Assembly: GCA_964401455.1 (NCBI GenBank)
Contig: CAYNYI010000102.1
Coordinates: forward strand, 1-9,697
Direction of reading: 5' to 3'
Origin: CAYNYI01 sp964401455
GTDB taxonomy: Bacteria; Fibrobacterota; OXYB2-FULL-49-7; CAYNYI01
Length of the DNA stretch: 9,697 nt
The notes under the pieces are model-generated. The model saw only the letters and a list, made by a program, of their open reading frames with translations. It had not been told where the DNA came from and did no database searches. The translations under genes and the position numbers were made by a program. The first letter of the stretch is position 1; every line of letters begins with the position of its first letter. Of this stretch, positions 1-6,333 are shown piece after piece.

Positions 1-2
1 GC

Positions 3-194
3 AGCATTAATAATATATCAAATTCTATGCCATATAGCAAAAAAAGTCAAATATTTGATTTAATTGCAGATATACATACCGGTTTTAAGAACGATTCGGG
101 CAAGAGTTGCAAAATGCAATATTTATCCCATAATGAGGTAAATTCAAATAGAATTGAACCGGAGCTTCATATAGTGTTATTTTTTCATAAATGA
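3..194 (+). CDS. 3' end of an unidentified protein gene, cut by the left edge of the window
   Basis: The third forward frame is open from the window edge for 63 codons and ends at TGA 192-194. That stop overlaps the ATG of the acyltransferase gene in a 4-base ATGA, the classic junction of translationally coupled operon genes. The visible C-terminus has a hydrophilic stretch rich in Ser, Asn and Lys (for example SNSMPYSKKSQIFDLIADI) and finishes with a strand-like ELHIVLFFHK. I do not recognise the family. Its position before a lipid A acyltransferase suggests an envelope-biosynthesis gene, but this is context only. The stretch is more AT-rich than the genes after it. The alternative is a chance open frame: stops should be frequent in DNA this AT-rich, and both other forward frames are closed here, so I favour real coding. 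Confidence 0.55.
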   Translation, partial: SINNISNSMPYSKKSQIFDLIADIHTGFKNDSGKSCKMQYLSHNEVNSNRIEPELHIVLFFHK

Positions 195-1084
195 AAGACT
201 TATTTGAATATGGCATAACGATTTTCATTAATACCATGGCCAGGCTTCTGCCTCTTCGGGCCGGTTTTTTAATGGCCGATATAATAGCCGTTATTTTCTT
301 TGATCTTTTGAGAATACGGCGTAATATCTCAGTGGATAACTATCTCGGCGTCTTCCCTGAAAAAGACAAAAAAGAAGCTGTGCGGGCCATGCGCAAAACT
401 TATATGAATTTCTGCCGGGCCTTCGTTGAGACCGTTAAATTCCGCTACGCGAAAAAAGAAAAAACCGGCTCTTTTTTATGTGGTAAAGAAGGCATAGAAT
501 TACTTGAATCAGCGTTGTCAGAAAACCGCGGAGCGGTACTCGTGACCGGTCATTTCGGAAACTGGGAAGCCGGTGTTTTCGCGCTTCGAAGAATGGGTTT
601 TCCTTTTACGGCGATCCTTAAAAGACAGCATAACAGATATTTTAACGAATATGTGGAATCGGTTTTCCGTGAAATGGAAATGAATTTTGTCTACTCAAAC
701 TCAAAAAATCCCAAAGCCTATATAAGGGCAATAAAAAACAAAGAAATTCTTGGGATCGTTGCCGATCAGGACGCAGGCAAAAAAGGGGTTTTTGTCAATT
801 TTCTCGGTAAGCCCTCCTCCACGAACATAGGACCCGCTTTTTTTCATTTGAAATATAAAATGCCCGTTCTGATAGGCCTCGGCATAAGAATAAACAATAA
901 AATTAAAATAGTTATAGAAAAAATTGACATCCCCCCAGGACTGGAATATTCTGAGGAAAATGTAAAACTTGTTACTCAGAAACATACCGAAGCCCTTGAA
1001 AAGTATATCCGGAAATATCCCGATCAATGGTCCTGGATGCATAAAAGATGGAAGACCCGTCCTCCGAAAGGAGTCTCGTCCTGA
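191..1084 (+). CDS. LpxL/HtrB-type lysophospholipid (lipid A) acyltransferase
   Basis: The 297-residue length is close to that of LpxL/LpxM enzymes, which add secondary acyl chains to lipid A at the inner face of the cytoplasmic membrane. A hydrophobic N-terminal segment (about residues 16-40) fits a membrane anchor. The acyltransferase HX4E motif is HFGNWE at residues 121-126. The family block IVADQD lies at 189-194, followed by GVFVNFLGKPSST. The C-terminus has the typical YPDQWSWMHKRWKTRP (276-291). The start is ATG 191, directly after an in-frame TAA. No good Shine-Dalgarno sequence precedes it, but ATGA overlap with the upstream frame suggests re-initiation by coupled ribosomes. Met16 is a less likely start. 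The following glycosyltransferases support a role in LPS, although acylation of another lipid carrier cannot be excluded. The specific paralogue (LpxL, LpxM or LpxP) cannot be assigned. Confidence 0.9.
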   Translation: MKDLFEYGITIFINTMARLLPLRAGFLMADIIAVIFFDLLRIRRNISVDNYLGVFPEKDKKEAVRAMRKTYMNFCRAFVETVKFRYAKKEKTGSFLCGKEGIELLESALSENRGAVLVTGHFGNWEAGVFALRRMGFPFTAILKRQHNRYFNEYVESVFREMEMNFVYSNSKNPKAYIRAIKNKEILGIVADQDAGKKGVFVNFLGKPSSTNIGPAFFHLKYKMPVLIGLGIRINNKIKIVIEKIDIPPGLEYSEENVKLVTQKHTEALEKYIRKYPDQWSWMHKRWKTRPPKGVSS

Positions 1085-2139
1085 ATATACTTTTTCTAAA
1101 TTCCTCTAAAACCCGCGGAGGCAATGAAAAATGGCTCTGCATGGCGGCGGAAAGTCTGGCCGAAAGAAACTGCAGGGTTTTCTGCGCGCTTCGGGATAAC
1201 AGTGTCGGCAAAAAACTCCAAAAACCCGAAGTCAAAATTCTGCCTTTCAGACATGAGGCGGACCCCGCCACCCTGCTGCCTCTTATACGGCTCATAAGGC
1301 GCGAAAAGATAGACGCGGTAATATCGACCAAACAGAAAGATTACTTTATCGGAGGTCTGCTTTCACGTATTCTTGGAACAAGACACTATATAAGAATGGG
1401 CATAGAAAGAAAAATAGATGATAAAACCATAAAAAAATTCATATTCAACCGTCTTTGCGACGGTATAATAGTTAATTCCAAAAAAATCAGGGAAGGACTC
1501 TGCGCGAAAGGCTCGGTAAACGAAAATAAGGTGAAAGTTATTTACAACGGCGTGGAACCGGCACTTAAAGCTGAAATCTCACCGGCGGAAAAGCCGTTTC
1601 CTTTCACAGTTTCTTCTTCCGGATCTCTTATAAAAAGAAAGGGATTCGTCAATGTTATTCTGAGCTTTGCCGAATTCATAAAAAAATATGACGCTGATGA
1701 TGCCGGTCTCGTTATAATAGGAGACGGATTACAGAAAAAGAAACTTTGTGAAATTGCTAAAAAGAAGGGTATTGCGGATAAAATTATATTTACGGGATTC
1801 CTTGAAGACCCCTATCCGGTTTTAAAATCGTCGGATGTTTTCCTTTTTCTCTCAGAAAATGAAGGGCTCCCGAATTCCGTTATAGAAGCAATGTACCTTG
1901 AAAACGCCTGCATCGCGGCAAGCACAGCCGGATGCGGAGAATTCATAAGAAATGACTATAACGGTTATATGGTAAGCCGCGATGATTATTATGAAATCGC
2001 GGGTAAACTGATCTTTTTGAAAAACCACCCTGAAAAACTGAAGAAAATGCAGACAAATGCCGCGAAAACGGCAGAGGAAAAATTTGACATCGAGAAAATG
2101 GCTGAAGAGCTTGCTGGGTTTGTTTCGGAAAGACACTGA
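1048..2139 (+). CDS. GT4-family glycosyltransferase (first of three), probably starting at CTG 1081
   Basis: This is a GT-B fold, retaining-type glycosyltransferase that probably transfers a nucleotide-activated sugar to the growing LPS core on the cytoplasmic side. Numbered from ATG 1048 (363 residues), the N-domain has NILFLNSS and the acceptor-side glycine loop RGGNEKW (23-29). The linker is VIYNGVEP (164-171). The C-domain carries SGSLIKRKGF (191-200), a GDG turn near 225-227 and the GT4 EX7E motif EGLPNSVIE (E272, E280). The coordinates use the first ATG, but I prefer CTG 1081: related enzymes begin within a residue or two of the first strand (the next gene starts MNILFCNS), a strong ribosome binding site sits 7 bases upstream, and CTG forms a CTGA overlap with the preceding stop. 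Residues 1-11 are then not translated. Its N-terminus closely matches the next gene, so the two look like diverged duplicates. The sugar donor is unknown. Confidence 0.88.
   Translation: MEDPSSERSLVLNILFLNSSKTRGGNEKWLCMAAESLAERNCRVFCALRDNSVGKKLQKPEVKILPFRHEADPATLLPLIRLIRREKIDAVISTKQKDYFIGGLLSRILGTRHYIRMGIERKIDDKTIKKFIFNRLCDGIIVNSKKIREGLCAKGSVNENKVKVIYNGVEPALKAEISPAEKPFPFTVSSSGSLIKRKGFVNVILSFAEFIKKYDADDAGLVIIGDGLQKKKLCEIAKKKGIADKIIFTGFLEDPYPVLKSSDVFLFLSENEGLPNSVIEAMYLENACIAASTAGCGEFIRNDYNGYMVSRDDYYEIAGKLIFLKNHPEKLKKMQTNAAKTAEEKFDIEKMAEELAGFVSERH
1067..1073 (+). promoter_or_regulatory. Shine-Dalgarno AAAGGAG that points to a CTG start at 1081
   Basis: AAAGGAG ends 7 bases before CTG 1081, ideal spacing, and that CTG overlaps the acyltransferase stop as CTGA. 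The in-frame ATG at 1048 has only a weak GGA about 10 bases upstream. The site therefore decides between a CTG start (protein beginning NILFLNSS after fMet) and the longer ATG start. Confidence 0.6.
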
Positions 2140-3224
2140 TGAATATCCTATTCTGTAATTCTGTAAAAGAAGGCGTGCTCGGCGGGGGCGAAAAATGGAT
2201 GCTGAGGGCGGCGCGGGGCCTGACAGAGGCCGGACACAGAACTTATATAGGCACTTCTTCCGAAACATCGCAATTATTTAAAGCCGCGAATAAAGAAAAA
2301 ATCCCGGCCGCTTCTTTCGGCATCCGCGGAGACTTCAGCCCCGCCGCCACATTCAGAATATACCGTTTTCTCAGAAAGAACCAAATAGACATACTCGTAT
2401 GCGGTTTCAACAAGGACCTGAGGACGGCAGCCCCGGCTGCCCGGATTTATGGAAAAACCAAAGTTATCGCCCGGCACGGGGTTCTGCTCTGCCCTGAGAA
2501 ACCGAGGTACAGGATTACACTGAAACTGCTGGCCGACAGTATTCTGACCAATACCAACAGCATAAAAAAAGCCTATCTTGATTACGGCTGGTTTAATGAT
2601 GATTTCATAAAGGTTATTTACAACCCGCTTCCTGAAATTCCTGAAGTACAGGCATTCGATTTTCGAAGTATATTCGGTGAACGCCCGGTAATATTCTCTG
2701 CCGGCCGCCTTACCGGGCAAAAAGGGTATATATATCTTATAAAAGCAGCTGTGATCCTCAGAAAAAAATTCGGCATTGACGCCGCTTTCGCCGTTGCGGG
2801 CCGGGGCAATCAGGAGGATTTTCTTAAACAGAAAATCCGAGAATCGGAACTGGAAAAGGACTTTCTTCTGCTCGGCCACAGAGAAGATATTTACTCTCTT
2901 ATGAAGGGTTGTTACGCCTTCGTTCTCCCGTCACGTCATGAAGGTATGCCGAACGCCCTCATGGAAGCCATGGCAACAGGAAAACCGTGCGCCGCCAGCA
3001 ATGTAAACGGAGTCCCGGAACTGATTAAAGACGGTGAGACCGGTATTATCTTTGAGCCGGGCTCAGCCGGACAAGCGGCCGCAGCTATAAAAGAGCTTAT
3101 TTCAAATCCAGACAGGTCAGCGGCTATCGGTAAAGCGGCGGCGGCCGATGTAAAAACAAGGTTCGCCTTTTCAAAAAAAATCAAAGAACTTGAAAATTTT
3201 TTTACGGAGGTTCTAAACCTGTGA
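2139..3224 (+). CDS. GT4-family glycosyltransferase (second of three)
   Basis: This 361-residue GT-B enzyme is of usual length. The N-domain begins MNILFCNS and has the glycine loop GGGEKW (15-20). The interdomain element is KVIYNPLPE (158-166). The donor domain has FSAGRLTGQKG (186-196), the GRG turn (221-223) and HEGMPNALMEAMATGKP, with the EX7E glutamates at E268 and E276. GVPELIKDGETG follows (291-302), typical of GT4 nucleotide-sugar binding. The ATG overlaps the previous stop by one base (TGATG), with a GGAAAG 6 bases upstream, so it is coupled to its neighbour. The shared N-terminal pattern NILF-NS-K...GG-EKW...AA..L with the preceding enzyme suggests tandem duplication followed by divergence. 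By context the role is addition of an LPS core or outer-core sugar; donor and linkage cannot be predicted. Confidence 0.9.
   Translation: MNILFCNSVKEGVLGGGEKWMLRAARGLTEAGHRTYIGTSSETSQLFKAANKEKIPAASFGIRGDFSPAATFRIYRFLRKNQIDILVCGFNKDLRTAAPAARIYGKTKVIARHGVLLCPEKPRYRITLKLLADSILTNTNSIKKAYLDYGWFNDDFIKVIYNPLPEIPEVQAFDFRSIFGERPVIFSAGRLTGQKGYIYLIKAAVILRKKFGIDAAFAVAGRGNQEDFLKQKIRESELEKDFLLLGHREDIYSLMKGCYAFVLPSRHEGMPNALMEAMATGKPCAASNVNGVPELIKDGETGIIFEPGSAGQAAAAIKELISNPDRSAAIGKAAAADVKTRFAFSKKIKELENFFTEVLNL
3204..3210 (+). promoter_or_regulatory. Shine-Dalgarno ACGGAGG for the GTG start at 3221
   Basis: ACGGAGG lies 10 bases before GTG 3221 inside the end of the preceding gene. It supports the GTG start, which overlaps the upstream stop as GTGA. 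Confidence 0.7.
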
Positions 3225-4339
3225 CCAGATCAGACGGACCTTTCAGGATACTTCATATTGATACCGAAAGCGGATGGCGCGGAGGAGAACAGCAGGTTTA
3301 TAACCTTATTAAAGGTCTCGGTAATTTTAAGGTAGAACAATATGCGGCCGGCGTTAAGGACAAAGAATTCCTGGGCCGTATATCGGGAATGGTGAAGGAG
3401 ACCCTGCCTCTGCCCCGATGCGGAGAATTGTCCCTTTCCGCTTTTTTAAAAATTGCGCGTTTTTCAAAGAAAAACAGGATAGATATAATACATTCGCATA
3501 CGGCGAAAGCGCACGGACAGGCGCTCGGCTCTCTTCTTTTTAACGGAACACCCGTTATCGCCGCGCACAGGCGCGTTGATTTCAGGATACCTGATAATGT
3601 TTTAAAAAGATTCAAATATAATTTTTCAAAAACAGGAGCGGTCATAGCAATATCGAAGGCGATAAAAAACATACTCGAATCATCAGGCGTAAATAAAGAA
3701 AAATTAAGACTCATTTACAGCAGCGTCGATCCGGACCGCTTTTGGCAGCCTTCGGAAAAAGCCGCTTCGGAAATCAGGAATGAATTTGAAATTCCCGACA
3801 ACGTTCCGGTAATCGGGAATACCGCGGCTTTCGCCCCTCATAAAGACCATGCGACACTTTTAAAAGCGGCCTCGATGCTGCATGAAGCCGGCGTCGATTT
3901 CCGTCTTCTTCTTCCCGGAGACGGAAAGCTGCTTGGAGACACAAAAAAACTTTGCCGTTCGCTCGGTATTTCCGGCAAGGTTTTATTTCCCGGTTTCCGC
4001 AAAGACCTTAAGGGTTTCTTCAGTCTCTTCGACATTTTTGTTAACTCCTCAAGCGAGGAAGGTCTGGGAACCTCTGTAATAGACGCCCTTGCCGCAGGGC
4101 TTCCTGTTGCCGCCACTTCAGCTGGCGGGGTCCCGGAAATACTGGACGGCGGTAAATATGGTCTTCTCTCTCCCCCAAAAGACCCGCACGGTCTGTATCT
4201 TTCTCTGAATACTTTAATTGAAGACCCCGGGAAACGGGATGCATTTTCTGCGAGAGCAAGACAGAGGGCGCTTTTTTTTAATATTGATTCCATGGCCGAA
4301 AAGACTTTTTCTGTTTACAAAGAGATTTTAAATGTCTGA
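3221..4339 (+). CDS. GT4-family glycosyltransferase (third of three), GTG start
   Basis: The product is 372 residues. The N-domain opens with RILHIDTESGWRGGEQQVYN (9-28), a GT4 signature seen in many envelope glycosyltransferases, and continues with IDIIHSHTAKAHG (87-99). The linker IYSSVDPDRF (165-174) precedes a donor domain with IGNTAAFAPHKDH (198-210), LPGDG (231-235), FPGFRKD (256-262) and SSEEGLGTSVIDALAAGLPVA. The EX7E position reads E280...D288, so the second glutamate is replaced by aspartate, a variant tolerated in some GT4 members. It starts at GTG with ACGGAGG upstream and overlaps the previous gene by 4 bases (GTGA) and the next by 8 bases. It is clearly more diverged than the first two GT4 genes and probably acts at a different step of core assembly. 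Confidence 0.9.
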   Translation: MTRSDGPFRILHIDTESGWRGGEQQVYNLIKGLGNFKVEQYAAGVKDKEFLGRISGMVKETLPLPRCGELSLSAFLKIARFSKKNRIDIIHSHTAKAHGQALGSLLFNGTPVIAAHRRVDFRIPDNVLKRFKYNFSKTGAVIAISKAIKNILESSGVNKEKLRLIYSSVDPDRFWQPSEKAASEIRNEFEIPDNVPVIGNTAAFAPHKDHATLLKAASMLHEAGVDFRLLLPGDGKLLGDTKKLCRSLGISGKVLFPGFRKDLKGFFSLFDIFVNSSSEEGLGTSVIDALAAGLPVAATSAGGVPEILDGGKYGLLSPPKDPHGLYLSLNTLIEDPGKRDAFSARARQRALFFNIDSMAEKTFSVYKEILNV

Positions 4340-5321
4340 AACCGTTCTTACAGTACAGCTTGCCGGTATAGGAGACATGGTCCTGACCACTCCTCTTTTA
4401 AAGTGCCTAAAAGACTCCGGGAAAAAGGTACACCTGATTGCTTCGGGTGCAAATCACGGTATAATCCGGGAGCAGCCGTTTATTGATAAGCTTCTGATAT
4501 ATAAAAAAGGCCTCTTTGGAATAACAGGTTTAATAAGGGAAATCCGAAAGACTGATTATGATTTATACATAGACCCGAAGGACCATCGTTCTACGGAGAG
4601 CAGGATTATTTCTTCTTTTGTCCGCGCGGATGCAAGAACGGGCTTTCCGGCAAACTTTATTTTCAAAGCCCCGGATAATTCTGTTCCTTCCGACCCGGAT
4701 AATGCCGGGATACATGCCGCGGAGAGAAATATCAGGGCGGCTCAAAAAAGCGGATGCGAGACTTCTTTTAACAGACCTTTTCTTGAAATCCCGCCGGATA
4801 TGGAAAATGATTTCAGATCTTTTTGCCGCGCTTCTTCTGTTACAAAATATGTATGCGTCAATATTTCAGCCAATTCCGCAGACCGCCGATGGCCGCCGGA
4901 AAAGTGGGAAACGCTTTGCGGGGAGCTTCTTTTGTCTTGCGGTGTTCCGGGGATTGTCATGATTTCCTCTCCGCGGGATTCTGAAAAGGCGCGTTCTATA
5001 TGTGAAAAGACCGGAGCGTTTTTTTATGATTCTTCGGATGACATAAGAAAGGTAATGCCTGTTATAAAAAATTCTTCGGCGGTTATTACGGCCGACACTT
5101 CCATTGTCCATATTGCTTCTGCCTTCAACGCCCCTTTGCTGGCTCTTTATCTTTTTAACAGACGCATGTACGCGAAATATAAACCGCTTTCGGATATCTC
5201 CGAAACGGTTTTCGGTAAAGAACGGGATGAGAATTCGGGTGTAAAAACAGTGGAAAAGATAAAGCTTCAGGATGTTCTTGAGGCGTATAAGAATATTTCG
5301 GAGAAATTAAGTGCCGGATAA
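4332..5321 (+). CDS. GT9-family (heptosyltransferase-like) glycosyltransferase, first copy
   Basis: The protein has 329 residues, normal for the GT9 family of ADP-heptose:LPS heptosyltransferases (WaaC, WaaF, WaaQ and relatives). The N-terminus carries QLAGIGDMVLTTPLLKCL (9-26), the family's acceptor-side loop. The donor domain carries VNISANSADRRWPPEKW (176-192) and ITADTSIVHIASAFNAPLLALY (252-273), matching the D-T/S-x-x-x-H element (D255, H260) typical of the ADP-binding region. It probably transfers a heptose or similar sugar to the inner core at the inner membrane. The ATG lies 8 bases inside the preceding gene, with a weak AAGAG about 7 bases upstream. It lacks the cysteine-rich tail of the second GT9 protein, suggesting a different acceptor. 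Which heptosyltransferase it is (I, II or III) cannot be decided. Confidence 0.87.
   Translation: MSETVLTVQLAGIGDMVLTTPLLKCLKDSGKKVHLIASGANHGIIREQPFIDKLLIYKKGLFGITGLIREIRKTDYDLYIDPKDHRSTESRIISSFVRADARTGFPANFIFKAPDNSVPSDPDNAGIHAAERNIRAAQKSGCETSFNRPFLEIPPDMENDFRSFCRASSVTKYVCVNISANSADRRWPPEKWETLCGELLLSCGVPGIVMISSPRDSEKARSICEKTGAFFYDSSDDIRKVMPVIKNSSAVITADTSIVHIASAFNAPLLALYLFNRRMYAKYKPLSDISETVFGKERDENSGVKTVEKIKLQDVLEAYKNISEKLSAG
5300..5303 (+). promoter_or_regulatory. Shine-Dalgarno GGAG for the GTG start at 5311
   Basis: CGGAGA is placed 7 bases before GTG 5311 within the end of the preceding gene. It supports a GTG start with an 11-base gene overlap. Confidence 0.65.
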
Positions 5322-6333
5322 AAGAAATAAATACCTTATTATTCAGACTGCCTTCCTCGGTGATACGGCCCTTTCCTTATGCATGGCCCGTTATATTAAA
5401 TCGAGGGATAAAATGGCGGAGGTTTTTTTTATGACGACTCCGGCATCGGCTGTAACCGCTGAATTATGCCCCGATATAGACGAAGTCCTCATTTATGATA
5501 AACGCTCAAAAAACAGCGGCCTCCTGGGGCTTTTCAGGACCATCCGCATGGTGAGGTCTTTTTCTTTTGACGCGGTTTTCTGCCCGCACCGTTCTTTCAG
5601 GAGCGCTATTCTTTCTTATTTTTCAGTTTCGCCCTTTCGCTACGGTTACCATAAAAATTCTCTTTCTTTTCTTTTTAACCGCCGGTTCAGGTATATTCAG
5701 CAGGAGCATGAAATTCTGAGGCTTCTGAGGCTTGTGCGGAAACATTTCGATGATTCTTCGGAAGAAATGCTTCTCCCGAGGCTTAATGTATCGGCCGAAA
5801 AAACCGGAAGCATCTGCATTGCGCCGGGCTCTGTATGGAAAACTAAAATATGGCCTGAAAATAAATGGGCGGAGCTTTTACTACTCCCTCCTTTTAGAGA
5901 CCGGAAGGTCCTGATCATAGGTTCCGATAGCGACAAAAAAGCCGCGGAAAGGATTATCTCTCTTTCAGGAAGAAAAGACCTGATTAACCGCTGCGGCCTG
6001 GATTCTTTGAAGGATTCTTTTTTCAACATATCTTCTGCGGCGCTTCTTGTCTCAAATGATTCCGCCCCGCAGCATTTCGCGGCGGCACTCGGAACCCCCT
6101 GCATAACCGTCTTCGGCGCCACCGTTCCCGAATTCGGGTTCGGACCCGCGGGTGAGAATTCCGCGGTCATCCAGACAGATCTGCCGCTTGATTGCAGGCC
6201 CTGCGGAATTCACGGGCTTAGGGAATGCCGTATCGGGACTTTTGACTGCATGATGAGTGTTTCGCCGGAGACTGTGGCCGAAAAAGCGGAGGAGATACTG
6301 GGGAATTCGGTAAACGATATATCATTACCATGA
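5311..6333 (+). CDS. GT9-family heptosyltransferase-like protein, second copy (WaaF-like features)
   Basis: This 340-residue GT9 enzyme likely transfers heptose or a related sugar to the LPS core. The N-terminal loop is IQTAFLGDTALSLCMARYI (11-29). The donor domain has APGSVWKTKIWPENKWAEL (171-189), a close match to WaaF-type proteins, then LIIGSDSD (201-208) and VSNDSAPQHFAAALGTPC (247-264), with D250 and H255 in the ADP-sugar pocket. The tail has C295-x2-C298-x7-C306-x6-C313, a pattern common in heptosyltransferase II-like proteins. The GTG start is backed by CGGAGA 7 bases upstream and overlaps the first GT9 gene by 11 bases. This is the last gene of the operon. Its 3' end overlaps the convergent lyase gene by 9 bases and no terminator is visible there. 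The gene symbol is left blank because WaaF and other GT9 members cannot be separated by eye. Confidence 0.9.
   Translation: MPDKRNKYLIIQTAFLGDTALSLCMARYIKSRDKMAEVFFMTTPASAVTAELCPDIDEVLIYDKRSKNSGLLGLFRTIRMVRSFSFDAVFCPHRSFRSAILSYFSVSPFRYGYHKNSLSFLFNRRFRYIQQEHEILRLLRLVRKHFDDSSEEMLLPRLNVSAEKTGSICIAPGSVWKTKIWPENKWAELLLLPPFRDRKVLIIGSDSDKKAAERIISLSGRKDLINRCGLDSLKDSFFNISSAALLVSNDSAPQHFAAALGTPCITVFGATVPEFGFGPAGENSAVIQTDLPLDCRPCGIHGLRECRIGTFDCMMSVSPETVAEKAEEILGNSVNDISLP

Noticed and set aside
107..134. Possible promoter TTGCAA-16-CATAAT and palindrome TTGCA-AAA-TGCAA before the acyltransferase
   Set aside because: Matches are weak, and the region appears to code for the C-terminus of an upstream gene with an ATGA overlap, so an operon promoter here is unlikely.
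2274..2879. A 201-codon antisense frame in the second GT4 gene
   Set aside because: It mirrors well-conserved GT4 sequence; there is no ribosome site or family motif.
3838..4293. A 151-codon open frame antisense to the third GT4 gene
   Set aside because: It lies wholly opposite a gene with clear GT4 motifs, has a low-complexity Ser/Arg/Pro-rich translation and no domain signal.
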